Origin: Nocardia seriolae NBRC 15557
GTDB lineage: Bacteria > Actinomycetota > Actinomycetes > Mycobacteriales > Mycobacteriaceae
Reading direction: 5' to 3'
Length of the DNA stretch: 45,757 bases
NCBI RefSeq assembly: GCF_007990715.1
Contig: NZ_BJWY01000051.1
Location: forward strand, 1 to 45,757
Positions 11,697-19,503 of this stretch are shown in pieces. The notes under the pieces were generated by a model. It did no database searches and had not been told where the DNA came from. It saw only the letters and a program-made list of their open reading frames with translations. The position numbers were made by a program, and so were the translations under genes. Each line of letters starts with the position of its first letter. The stretch's first letter is position 1.

Positions 11697-12893
11697 TCAG
11701 CCGACCGGGCCGAGCACCACCGCCGAGTTGTGGCCGCCCATGCCGAGTGCCGTCTTCACCGTGATGCCGTCCACGCCCGGCTGCACGCCGTCGACCAGGC
11801 GCGGGTGCGCGGGGGCGACGATCGGCGACGAGACCAGCACCCCGCGGTCGTAACCCAGTGCGGCGGCGGCCAATTCGACCCCGGCCGAGGCGGCCTGGCA
11901 GTGCCCGGCCAACGGCTTGATCGCCACCACCTGCGGGCCGTCGTCGAAAAGCTTTGCCAGCAGCTCTGTTTCGGCCACGTCGCACTGCGCGGTGCCGGAC
12001 CCGTGGGTGTTGAGCACGGCCACCTCGTCGGGGCGGACATCGGCGCTGGCCAGCGCGCGGCGCACGCAGTCGAAGATCTGCTCGTGCGAGGAATCCACCG
12101 AGACGACGTGATAGCCGTCGTTGGACATGCCCCCGCCCAGCACCGCCGCGTAGGGCCGGTCCGCCTCCCGGGTCACCACGAACGCCACCGACGCCTCACC
12201 GAAGACGAAGCCGCGGCTACCCTCCTGGAAGGGACGGCAGGCATCGAGCGGATCGGCGTCGTCGACCGCCGCGCCCAGTCCCACGAAGGGCTGCACCATC
12301 TCCGGAATGGCGGACAGATCGGTCGCCACCACCAGCACGTCGTCGGCGATGCCGTGCGCCAGCCACAGCTGCGCGGTGATCATCGCCACATTCGCCGACG
12401 AGCAGGCGGCGGTGACGCTCTGGGCCGGGCCGTGAAAACCGAACTCGTGCATCAGCATCGCGACCGGTGTCGAGGGGAGTAATCGCAGATAGTCGCGGCT
12501 GCGCCGCTGTCCGCCGTGCACGGTGTAAAAGTCCCGCCACTCATAGACATTGCCGAGCACGATGGCGTGCAGCAGGCCGACCGTGCGCCCCGGCCGCCAC
12601 CCGCGTTCCTGCGCGTCGGCCACCGCCTCGCGCGCCGCGCTCATGATCGCCCGGATGTACCGGCTGTCGGGTAAATCCGGATCACCACCCTCCGGCACGC
12701 GGGCAACCCACCCGTTGCGATCGCGTTCCGGCCCGTACCCTGGAAAGAGCCGGGCGGCGGGCTTGCCGCTCAGCAAACCTTCCCAGAGGGTTTCGCGGCC
12801 CCAGCCATACCCGGTCACGGCACCGATACCGGCGATCGTCATATGATCTTGGTGCTGACCCGAGGTCTCGGGTTCAGGGTTGGTGCCAGGCAT
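11697..12893 (-). CDS. orphan beta-ketoacyl-ACP synthase (KAS I/II, thiolase fold)
   Basis: Condensing enzyme of about 398 residues. The start at ATG 12893 is eight bases after AGGAG; other ATGs lie at 12899 and 12842. The KAS triad is complete: Cys164 in SVTAACSSANVA, His297 in LNTHGSGTAQCD, and Lys326 with His331 in IKPLAGHCQA. Length and motif spacing suit a FabF-like or polyketide/aryl-polyene-type KAS. No acyl carrier protein, ketoreductase or second KAS subunit lies beside it, so the pathway is unknown. It is divergent from the GGDEF gene with a shared 173-base promoter region and converges on dosS. The N-terminal 15-20 residues are unrelated to the fold. It could work on fatty acids or a secondary metabolite. 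Confidence 0.85.
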   Translation of the reverse strand: MPGTNPEPETSGQHQDHMTIAGIGAVTGYGWGRETLWEGLLSGKPAARLFPGYGPERDRNGWVARVPEGGDPDLPDSRYIRAIMSAAREAVADAQERGWRPGRTVGLLHAIVLGNVYEWRDFYTVHGGQRRSRDYLRLLPSTPVAMLMHEFGFHGPAQSVTAACSSANVAMITAQLWLAHGIADDVLVVATDLSAIPEMVQPFVGLGAAVDDADPLDACRPFQEGSRGFVFGEASVAFVVTREADRPYAAVLGGGMSNDGYHVVSVDSSHEQIFDCVRRALASADVRPDEVAVLNTHGSGTAQCDVAETELLAKLFDDGPQVVAIKPLAGHCQAASAGVELAAAALGYDRGVLVSSPIVAPAHPRLVDGVQPGVDGITVKTALGMGGHNSAVVLGPVG

Positions 12894-13066
12894 TTGCATC
12901 GCTCCTATCGGTCCGTTGCCCGTAATGATCACCAATCGCGGGCCGATGCTGTGCGGGACTGTGATTCATTCAATACGGTCGGCAACGGGCATCAGCAACT
13001 TTTCGGATAACAGAATGGTGCCGTGCTCCGGCGACGTATCGCAACGACGATCAGGGGGTGCATGAG

Positions 13067-14401
13067 GTGGTGGGTAACGATCGGGCGAATGACCTGGCCG
13101 ATGCCGAACAGTTGGCCCAGCGATACCGGTCTCTGGTGGACCACAGCCCCGACGGGATCGTGGTGCACGAACGCGGCACCGTCGTCTACGCCAATCCCGC
13201 GATGCTGCGCATCCTGGCCGCCGATGACCCCGAGGACGTCATCGGGCAGCCGGTGACCGACTTCGTGGAGCCCGCCTCCGTCGCCCCCATGCTCGACCGC
13301 ATCCGCCGGCTCACCATCGCCGGCACCGCCTCCGACCCCACCGAGATGATCCTGCGCCGCCGCGACGGCGGCACCGTCGAGGTCGAGACCGTCTCGGTGC
13401 TCACCGCCTGGCACGACCACCTGGCCTATCAGGTCGTGGTGCGCGACCTGACCCCGCAGCGCAAGGCCGAGGCCGCCCAGCACCGCGCCGAGCAGTTCTT
13501 CACCACCGTGGTGTCGCAGCTCGAGGAGGGCGTGGTGGTGATCGACCGGGACGGGCGCATCGAATCCGCGAACCCGGCCGCGCGCCGCATCTTCGGCTAC
13601 GACGCCGAGGACCTGGTCGGCACCCACATCTACGACATCCCGCTGAGCCTGCTCGACGCCAACGCCCAGCCCATGCCCTCGTCCTGGTACCCGATCATCC
13701 GCACCCTCGCCACCGGGGAGACGGTGACACGCTTCGTGTTCGGACTGGACCGGCCCGACGGGCAGCGGCGCTGGCTCTCGGTCAACAGTCGCCTGCTCAA
13801 CCCGGACGATCCGGAATCGGCGGCGGTGTCCTCGTTCAATGACATCACCGAATTCCGGGCCAGCCGAAGGCAATTGGAGTATCAGGCCACCCACGACCCG
13901 CTCACCGGGCTGGCGAATCGGGCGCTGGTGCTGTCCCGGCTGGCCGCAGCGCTGGGCACCACCGAGACGCTGCCGGTGTCGAGCGTGCTCTTCATCGACC
14001 TGGACGGCTTCAAGGCCATCAACGACACCCTGGGCCACGCCATCGGCGACACCGTGCTGCAGATCGTGGCGCAGCGCCTGCAGCGCGGGCTGCGCGCCGA
14101 CGACGTGGTGGGACGCATCGGCGGCGACGAATTCCTGGTGCTGCTCTCCGGCCACGCCCGCGGCGACGACCTCGACACGCTCATCACCCGGCTGCGCCAG
14201 ACCATGGCCGAGCCCATCATCGCGCGCGGCCACCGCATCCACGTCGACGCCTCCATCGGCGTCGCGCACCTGCACGTGGGTGACACCCGCACCCCCGAGG
14301 CGGTACTGCACGATGCCGATGTCGCGATGTACCGCGCCAAACCCCCGAATCACCAGGGCGGGACGTTGAGCCGCCGCAGTGACAGCACGCACGCCTCGTA
14401 G
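13067..14401 (+). CDS. PAS-PAS-GGDEF diguanylate cyclase
   Basis: Predicted c-di-GMP synthase of about 444 residues. AGGGGG at 13053-13058 lies eight bases before GTG 13067, favouring it over the GTG at 13058 that overlaps the site; GTG 13070 is also possible. Two PAS domains occur at about 15-135 (SLVDHSPDGIVVHERG) and 140-270 (TVVSQLEEGVVVIDRDG). The GGDEF domain spans about 275-435 with DPLTGLANR, LFIDLDGFKAINDTLGH and an intact active site GRIGGDEFLVLL near residue 351. RADD five residues upstream is a canonical RxxD inhibitory site, so product feedback is expected. No EAL domain or membrane segment is seen, so it is a cytosolic sensor cyclase whose PAS ligand is unknown. Confidence 0.9.
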   Translation: MVGNDRANDLADAEQLAQRYRSLVDHSPDGIVVHERGTVVYANPAMLRILAADDPEDVIGQPVTDFVEPASVAPMLDRIRRLTIAGTASDPTEMILRRRDGGTVEVETVSVLTAWHDHLAYQVVVRDLTPQRKAEAAQHRAEQFFTTVVSQLEEGVVVIDRDGRIESANPAARRIFGYDAEDLVGTHIYDIPLSLLDANAQPMPSSWYPIIRTLATGETVTRFVFGLDRPDGQRRWLSVNSRLLNPDDPESAAVSSFNDITEFRASRRQLEYQATHDPLTGLANRALVLSRLAAALGTTETLPVSSVLFIDLDGFKAINDTLGHAIGDTVLQIVAQRLQRGLRADDVVGRIGGDEFLVLLSGHARGDDLDTLITRLRQTMAEPIIARGHRIHVDASIGVAHLHVGDTRTPEAVLHDADVAMYRAKPPNHQGGTLSRRSDSTHAS

Positions 14402-14412
14402 TCGGGGGTTCC

Positions 14413-14425
14413 GGGGCGAAGCCCC
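14413..14425. repeat. GGGGCGAAGCCCC hairpin repeat, copy 1
   Basis: Five-base-pair perfect stem with a GAA triloop, preceded by TTCC. It lies 12 bases after the GGDEF stop. Two related copies lie at 16961-16977 and 16990-17006, so it is a small dispersed intergenic hairpin that may also act as a terminator. Confidence 0.7.
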
Positions 14426-14562
14426 TGCGAGTACCGAGAGTTGGGCCCGGTTACCTGGGGATACGGCGTCGAGTGGAAAGTCCCAGTAGACTCGACAACT
14501 CTGTTCTCGATGCTTCGCGCGCCGTGCCGACACGGCGGATGTGGTGAACAAGGAGTTCCGTT

Positions 14563-16893
14563 TTGCCCGACCTCACCGAGGAGCGTTCCGTGTCCGATTC
14601 CGCCAGCGCGGTATCCCCGGACCTGGAACGCGAGCAGCAGTACCTGACGAAGCTTTACGAACAGCTCGACGGCATGCGCGCCTACGCCCAGCGGCGGCTG
14701 CGGACCGTTCTTCTGGAGACCGGCGGCACGCCGCAGGCGCGCAGCGAGCGCGAATCGTTCACGCAGCTCTACTCCGAGGACCTGTCCAAATACGACGCCG
14801 CCGAACACGGCCTATGCTTCGGCCGCATCGACCTCACCGAATCCGCGAACGGCGACGGCGAAACCCGGGACGCCGATGGCGAACTGCGCTACATCGGCCG
14901 TATCGGCATCCTCGACGAGAGCGCCGATTACGAGACACTGCTGCTGGATTGGCGCGCTCCCCTGGCCCGCCCGTTCTACCTGGCCACCACCGCCGCGCCC
15001 GACGGCGTCACCCGCCGCCGCCACATCCGCTCGCGCAACCGCAAGATCACCGCGATCAATGACGAGTACCTGAACCTGGACGCCGCCCGGCGCGCCGGGG
15101 TGATCGGCGGCGACGGCGGCGTGGGCAGCGAGAGCGCGCTGCTGGCCGCGCTCAATGCCGCCCGCACCGGGCACATGAACGACATCGTGGAAACCATTCA
15201 GCACGAGCAGGACTCGATCATCCGCTCCGAGCACAAGAGCGTGCTGGTGGTACAGGGCGGGCCCGGCACCGGCAAGACCGCGGTGGCGCTGCACCGCGCG
15301 GCCTACCTGCTGTACACCTACCGCCAGCAGCTCGACAAGGCCGGGGTGCTCATCATCGGCCCCAACTCCACCTTCCTCGACTACATCGGCCAGGTGCTGC
15401 CCTCGCTCGGTGAGACCGGCGTGCTGCTGTCCACCGTCGGCAACCTGTATCCGGGAGTGCAAGCGACACTGGAGGATTCGCTGCGCGCCGGGGAGCTCAA
15501 GGGCTCCCTCGACATGCTCGAGGTGCTCAAGAAGGCGGTGCGGGACTGGCAGGAGGTGCCGCGCGAGCCGATCCGGCTCTACTTCGACGGGCATCAGCTG
15601 GAGCTGGACCGCAGGATCGCCACCAAGGCCCGCGGCCGGGCCCGCTCCTCGCGCCGCGCGCACAATCTGGCCCGGCCCATCTTCGCCGCCTCGGTGGTGG
15701 ACGCACTCACCGATCAGCTGGCCGCCGCCATCGGCGCCAACCCGCTGGGCGGGCGAAACCTGTTGAGCCAGACCGATCTCACCGAGATCCGCGACGAGAT
15801 GCGCGCCGATCCGGAGATCCAGCGCGCCATCGCCGGACTGTGGCCACTGCTCACCCCGCAGGAGGTGCTGGGCGGTCTCTGGGCCGACCCCAAGCGCCTG
15901 GCCGATGCCGCGGGAACGATGAGCGAGGCCGATCGCGCCGAACTGCGCCGCTCCGACAGCGGCGAATTCTCCGACGCCGACGCGCCCCTGCTCGATGAGC
16001 TCGCCGAACTGCTCGGCATCGACGACAGCGAGGAGCGCGAGCGCTCCCGCCGCCGCTGGCGCGCCCAGCTGGCCGAGGCCCAGGACGCCCTGGACATCCT
16101 CACCGGATCCGCGCCCCAGGACCTCGAGGACGACCTGGATCCGGAACTGCTCATGGCCTACGACCTCATCGACGCCTCCCAGCTGGCCGAGCGCCAGCAG
16201 GTGCGCACCCGGCAGACCACCGCCGAACGCGCCGCCGGCGACCGCACCTGGACCTACGGGCACGTCATCGTGGATGAGGCGCAGGAGCTTTCGCAGATGG
16301 CGTGGCGAATGGTGATGCGCCGCATCCCGAACCGCTGGATCACCGCGGTCGGCGATGTCGCGCAGACCGGCGATCCGGCCGGGGCGTCGTCGTGGCAGCA
16401 GGTGCTGGAACCGTATGTGGCCAAACGGTGGAAGCTCACCGAGCTGACGGTCAACTACCGCACGCCCTCGGAGATCATGGCGGTGGCCGCCGACGTGCTG
16501 GCCGCCATCGACCCGGGCGCGCCCGCGCCGCGCTCGGTCCGCGACTCCGGCTTCGCGCCGACCGCGACCCGGGTGGCGGGCACCGAGCTGGCCGACGAGA
16601 TCAAGCGGCTGCTCGCGGCCGAGGCCGAGCAGCCCGGCACCACCGCGGTCATCGTGCCGCACGACCTCGCGCCGAACCTGTCTCACCTGAGCGATGATTC
16701 GGCGCGCGTGCTCACCGTCCACGACGTGAAGGGCCTGGAGTTCGACGCGGTCGTCCTGGCCGAGCCGCATGCGATTCTGAGCGAATCACCGCGCGGCCTC
16801 AACGACCTGTACGTGGCGCTGACCCGCGCCACCCAGCGACTGGCCGTCGTGCACTCCGAGGAACTCCCCCGGGTCCTGCACCGGTTGAGCTGA
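14563..16893 (+). CDS. HelD/HelR-type RNA polymerase recycling motor ATPase
   Basis: UvrD/Rep-like SF1 ATPase of 776 residues that, in this family, enters RNA polymerase channels and releases stalled enzyme from nucleic acid; the actinobacterial HelR branch can protect against rifamycins. It starts at TTG 14563 with AGGAG at 14551-14555; GTG 14590 with GAGGAG upstream is an alternative. A coiled N-terminal arm (about 18-50, LEREQQYLTKLYEQLDG) precedes Walker A GGPGTGKTAVAL (232-243). Walker B reads HVIVDEAQELSQMAW, motif III GDVAQTGDP, and C-terminal motifs include VNYRTPSEI, TVHDVKGLEFDAVV and LYVALTRATQRL. The central insertion contains an acidic loop (LEDDLDPE) that fits the primary-channel loop. 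No rifamycin-associated element was seen upstream. The leader has inverted repeats GTCGAGT/ACTCGAC (14468-14496) and GCCGTG/CACGGC (14521-14536). Confidence 0.88.
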   Translation: MPDLTEERSVSDSASAVSPDLEREQQYLTKLYEQLDGMRAYAQRRLRTVLLETGGTPQARSERESFTQLYSEDLSKYDAAEHGLCFGRIDLTESANGDGETRDADGELRYIGRIGILDESADYETLLLDWRAPLARPFYLATTAAPDGVTRRRHIRSRNRKITAINDEYLNLDAARRAGVIGGDGGVGSESALLAALNAARTGHMNDIVETIQHEQDSIIRSEHKSVLVVQGGPGTGKTAVALHRAAYLLYTYRQQLDKAGVLIIGPNSTFLDYIGQVLPSLGETGVLLSTVGNLYPGVQATLEDSLRAGELKGSLDMLEVLKKAVRDWQEVPREPIRLYFDGHQLELDRRIATKARGRARSSRRAHNLARPIFAASVVDALTDQLAAAIGANPLGGRNLLSQTDLTEIRDEMRADPEIQRAIAGLWPLLTPQEVLGGLWADPKRLADAAGTMSEADRAELRRSDSGEFSDADAPLLDELAELLGIDDSEERERSRRRWRAQLAEAQDALDILTGSAPQDLEDDLDPELLMAYDLIDASQLAERQQVRTRQTTAERAAGDRTWTYGHVIVDEAQELSQMAWRMVMRRIPNRWITAVGDVAQTGDPAGASSWQQVLEPYVAKRWKLTELTVNYRTPSEIMAVAADVLAAIDPGAPAPRSVRDSGFAPTATRVAGTELADEIKRLLAAEAEQPGTTAVIVPHDLAPNLSHLSDDSARVLTVHDVKGLEFDAVVLAEPHAILSESPRGLNDLYVALTRATQRLAVVHSEELPRVLHRLS

Positions 16894-16906
16894 CCGGACC
16901 GGCGAA

Positions 16907-16948
16907 CAACGAAGCGGCCGGGCCCGATCGGGCCCGGCCGCTTCGTTG
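16907..16948. terminator. perfect 19-bp stem bidirectional terminator (helD/usp)
   Basis: The arm 16907-16925 (starting CAACGAAGCGGCC) pairs perfectly with 16930-16948 around a GATC loop. It follows the helD-like stop by 13 bases and faces the convergent stress-protein gene. Confidence 0.88.
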
Positions 16949-16960
16949 GCACGGGGATTC

Positions 16961-17006
16961 CGGGGGCGAAGCCCCCGTTTCCTCCGGGTGTGGGGCGAAG
17001 CCCCAC
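16961..17006. repeat. GGGGCGAAGCCCC hairpin repeats, copies 2 and 3
   Basis: Copy 2 (16961-16977) is CGGGGGC-GAA-GCCCCCG and copy 3 (16990-17006) is GTGGGGC-GAA-GCCCCAC, each a 7-8 bp perfect stem with a GAA loop. They are 12 bases apart and end immediately before the usp stop codon. Copies 1 and 2 share the flank TTCC. Confidence 0.7.
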
Positions 17007-17459
17007 TCAGCGCACGGTGTGCACGATCAGGACGTCCGAGCGCGACTTGCGGGCCACATCCGACGGGACCGAGCCGAGCAGGCGACCGGCCAGGGTGTTG
17101 AGGCCGCGATTGCCCACCACGAGCAGGTCGGCGTCGACCTCCTTGAGCAGGTCCAGCAGCGACTCGACGGGCTCGCCGACGACGGCCTTCTCCACCACGT
17201 TCACCGCACCGACGGCGACGGCCTTGTCCCGCGCCACGCGCAGGATCTCGCTGGTGGGCGCGGAGCCGCGCACCTGGTAGGCCTCGTCCTTCAGCACGTC
17301 GGCGGCCGCGGCCACGTCGCGGTCGTCGGTCGGGAAATACGCGCAGGCGATGTACAGCGTGGCGCCCTCGTCGCCGGCCAGAGCCGCGGCCCGCTCGACG
17401 GCGACGTACGACGAGTCCGAGCCATCGGTACCGACGACGATCGTCCGGTAGGCGGTCAT
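17007..17459 (-). CDS. universal stress protein, Rv1636-like
   Basis: Small cytosolic nucleotide-binding stress protein of 150 residues. ATG 17459 is preceded by GGAGGAGAA, a strong site; a longer frame upstream has none. The N-terminus MTAYRTIVVGTDGSDSS and the ATP-binding signature G-x2-G-x9-G-S (Gly116 to Ser130, GNRGLNTLAGRLLGS) are intact, so this is the nucleotide-binding class. Overall similarity and position near uvrA/uvrB match mycobacterial Rv1636, reported to bind cAMP and ATP. In mycobacteria this gene lies close to uvrA; here dosRS, rafH, the KAS, GGDEF and helD genes lie between them. No DosR-like box was recognised upstream. Confidence 0.92.
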   Translation of the reverse strand: MTAYRTIVVGTDGSDSSYVAVERAAALAGDEGATLYIACAYFPTDDRDVAAAADVLKDEAYQVRGSAPTSEILRVARDKAVAVGAVNVVEKAVVGEPVESLLDLLKEVDADLLVVGNRGLNTLAGRLLGSVPSDVARKSRSDVLIVHTVR

Positions 17460-17743
17460 TTCTCCTCCAAGTACAAGGGTCGGGGCCGCGACGTCCACAA
17501 CGGTGGGGTTACCGCCGCGGCAACTTCGCCTGACAATAGCGGCATATCCGGCGGAAATATTCGATATCGCAACACATCACACTCACGTGGCGCGCCCGGC
17601 GCCCGGCGCATTCCGGTTCGAACCCCGGCACAGCCTTGACTACCAGGGAATTTCCGGGGCGCGGCGATGAACGCCACAAATCGTTAACGGCGTTGCGGCG
17701 CTGGGAGATTCGTCACAAGCCCGATATCACGAACAGACGGTTC
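17460..17743. other. intergenic region upstream of usp
   Basis: About 284 bases without a convincing gene. A GGTTCGAACC palindrome at about 17612-17621 resembles a tRNA T-arm but lacks flanking stems. A weak 73-codon minus-strand frame overlapping the usp start has no clear ribosome binding site. The region presumably holds the usp promoter. Confidence 0.5.
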
Positions 17744-17779
17744 GGGCCGTTCGTTGTGACAAGACACAACGAACGGCCC
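17744..17779 (-). terminator. perfect 15-bp terminator downstream of the 23-codon ORF
   Basis: GGGCCGTTCGTTGTG (17744-17758) pairs perfectly with CACAACGAACGGCCC (17765-17779) around a 6-base loop. It begins 24 bases after the stop codon of the minus-strand small ORF and is the only gene-end it can serve. Confidence 0.82.
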
Positions 17780-17803
17780 TTGAAACAGTGACTTCGCCTT
17801 GCT

Positions 17804-17875
17804 TCACAGCTCGCGATATTCGGCCCACAACCAGCCGAGAATCGCGCTGAGGAGGGCGGTATCCACCAAACGCAT
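17804..17875 (-). CDS. small ORF of 23 residues, function unknown
   Basis: A short minus-strand frame beginning MRLVDTALLSAILGWLWAEY and ending after three more residues with TGA at 17804. A strong site GGAGGAAGAGG lies five bases before the ATG, and a perfect 15-bp terminator follows. The peptide has a hydrophobic core (ALLSAILGWLW) flanked by charged ends, which would suit a short membrane-associated peptide. It lies 86 bases downstream of the AraC-type gene on the same strand, so it may be its operon partner; a TAGTAT hexamer about 35 bases upstream of the ATG is a possible own -10. I do not recognise the peptide. Confidence 0.55.
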   Translation of the reverse strand: MRLVDTALLSAILGWLWAEYREL

Positions 17876-17961
17876 GCGACCCTCTTCCTCCGGCCGATCA
17901 ATGACGCGCAATACTAACGCGCCGCACACGGATCAGCGGCCGAAAAGCGGTCCGGCAGGCT

Positions 17962-18825
17962 TCAGGAGGGCAGCGAGGTGCGGGCGTATTCCAGCGGCGG
18001 CATGCCGACCTCCTTGGCGAACTCGTTGGAGAAGTGCGCCTGGTCGAAGTAGCCGAGTTCGACGGCCAGGGCGGCCAGATCCGAGGTGCGGCCCTGGGCC
18101 AGCAGATGCGCGCCGTCCTGTAGTCGGTAGCGGCGCAGCACCCACTTCGGGCTGCCGCCGACATAGCGGCGGAACAGGCGCTGCAGGGTGCGGATCGGAA
18201 TGTCGAAACGCTGTGTGACCTGGTCGACCCGAGTCAGCTCCGGATCCTGCTCCATGGCCTCGATGATCGCCAGCACCAGGTGATAGGCGGTGTCGTCGCC
18301 CTCGCGATGTTGGACCGCGACCAGGAAGTCCTCGATCAGTTCGCGGCGGCGCTCGGAATCGGTCACGGCGAGAACGGCTTCGGCCAGGGCGTCGGCGGCC
18401 GGGAAGATATCGGTGGCCGGGACCGAGGTGTCGCTCAGCGCTCCGACGTCCAGCCCCGTGAACGCGCCGAAGCCGCCCGCGCGGAACTTGACGCCGAAAG
18501 TCTCGCCCTCCCCGGCCAATTCGCGGACGTACTTGGTGGTCCAGACACCGGTGACGAAGGCGCCGGTGCGTTCGTGGGTGCGTTCGAAGGTCAGGTTCAC
18601 GCACGGATACGGCAGCACCTCGGCGTGGAAGGGCGGCTGGCCGCGCCGATCCCAGCGCGCCCACCAGTACCACTCGACATAGCGGGACACCCGGGGTCCG
18701 GCGGGCAGCCGGGAGTGATTGTTGGCCGCGTTCTGCTGGCGCGGCAGCAGGATGCCCTTCGCGGTCTCCGGCGGCGGCACCGGCCGCGGCGCGAACCGGC
18801 CTTCCGCATCGTTGTCGCTGGTCAT
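17962..18825 (-). CDS. AraC-family transcriptional regulator
   Basis: DNA-binding regulator of 287 residues. The N-terminal part (about 30-170) is a ligand/effector region with aromatic-rich YVEWYWWARW and PYPCVNLTFE, typical of the DUF6597 type rather than a classic cupin. The C-terminal AraC HTH (about 195-285) has the first helix-turn-helix in DQVTQRFDIPIRTLQRLFRRYVGGSPKW and the second in DLAALAVELGYFDQAHFSNEFAKEVGMPP. It is divergent from a VOC-family gene with only 56 bases between the starts, so it probably controls that gene and itself. The start at ATG 18825 has a modest AGGTG site. The effector cannot be inferred. Confidence 0.88.
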   Translation of the reverse strand: MTSDNDAEGRFAPRPVPPPETAKGILLPRQQNAANNHSRLPAGPRVSRYVEWYWWARWDRRGQPPFHAEVLPYPCVNLTFERTHERTGAFVTGVWTTKYVRELAGEGETFGVKFRAGGFGAFTGLDVGALSDTSVPATDIFPAADALAEAVLAVTDSERRRELIEDFLVAVQHREGDDTAYHLVLAIIEAMEQDPELTRVDQVTQRFDIPIRTLQRLFRRYVGGSPKWVLRRYRLQDGAHLLAQGRTSDLAALAVELGYFDQAHFSNEFAKEVGMPPLEYARTSLPS

Positions 18826-18881
18826 CGCACCTGTCGCTTTCTTACAAGACCATTCGAGCCGCGCCGACGAGAGTTATCGCC

Positions 18882-19364
18882 ATGAGCGAAACAGTGCATC
18901 CCATCCCCGAGGGCTACCACTCCATCACCTGCTTCCTGGCGGTCCCCGAAGCCAATGCGGCCATCGACTTCTACACCGCCGTCTTCGGCGCGAAGGTGCT
19001 GAGCCGCAACGATCTTCCCGACGGCCAGGCCGCCCACGCCGAACTGCTGATCGGCGACTCCACCATCCAGGTCGGCATGCCCATGCCCGACGAGGGCCTG
19101 CGCGCCCCCGCCGACGACTGGGTCCACACCAGCGTCGTCCACTACTGCCCCGACGTCGACGCCGTCACCGAACTCGCCACCGAACACAACGCCCGCTTCG
19201 TAGCCGAACCCGCCACCTTCGTCACCGGCGACCGCTACGGCCGCGTCATGGACCCCTTCGGCCACCGCTGGATCGTCATGACCCGAGTCGAAGACGTCTC
19301 CCGAGAAGAGGCCGAACGCCGAGTCAATGAATGGATGGTCAATTCCGCCTCCCCGAGCCTTTAG
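18882..19364 (+). CDS. VOC/glyoxalase-fold protein (PhnB-like)
   Basis: Small vicinal-oxygen-chelate fold protein of 160 residues. It opens PEGYHSITCFLAVPEANAAI, the usual start of a PhnB-like VOC domain. The DFYTAVFGAKVLSRN segment and the C-terminal VTGDRYGRVMDPFGHRWIV strand are diagnostic. Members include glyoxalases, dioxygenases and resistance proteins binding small molecules, often via a metal; exact chemistry is not visible. A GAGAG motif precedes the ATG by about eight bases. It is transcribed away from the AraC regulator, which is the likely controller. Its end faces uvrB with 139 bases between and no obvious hairpin. Confidence 0.85.
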   Translation: MSETVHPIPEGYHSITCFLAVPEANAAIDFYTAVFGAKVLSRNDLPDGQAAHAELLIGDSTIQVGMPMPDEGLRAPADDWVHTSVVHYCPDVDAVTELATEHNARFVAEPATFVTGDRYGRVMDPFGHRWIVMTRVEDVSREEAERRVNEWMVNSASPSL

Positions 19365-19503
19365 CGGACGGCCGAGAGCCGCCGGCACCGGGCAACCCAT
19401 GCCGACGGCCAGGTGCCGAACCGATTTTGGACGTACCCCACGAGTTACCCTCATCGCAACGAAACCAGCTGTCGCGGTGACAATCGAACGCGAATGGGTG
19501 TCG

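Noticed and set aside
14474..14490. GGGACTTT octamer (minus strand) resembling a DosR half-site before helD
   Set aside because: The second half-site is absent and its position inside another inverted repeat gives no support for DosR control.
14402..14562. Possible rifamycin-associated element before the HelD/HelR-like gene
   Set aside because: The known element is a GGGGCTTGC-type inverted repeat. Only the GAA-loop hairpin GGGGCGAAGCCCC and unrelated short dyads are present.
17605..17630. GGTTCGAACC resembling a tRNA T-arm
   Set aside because: The flanking bases do not form a T-stem and no D-arm, anticodon or acceptor stem is found upstream.
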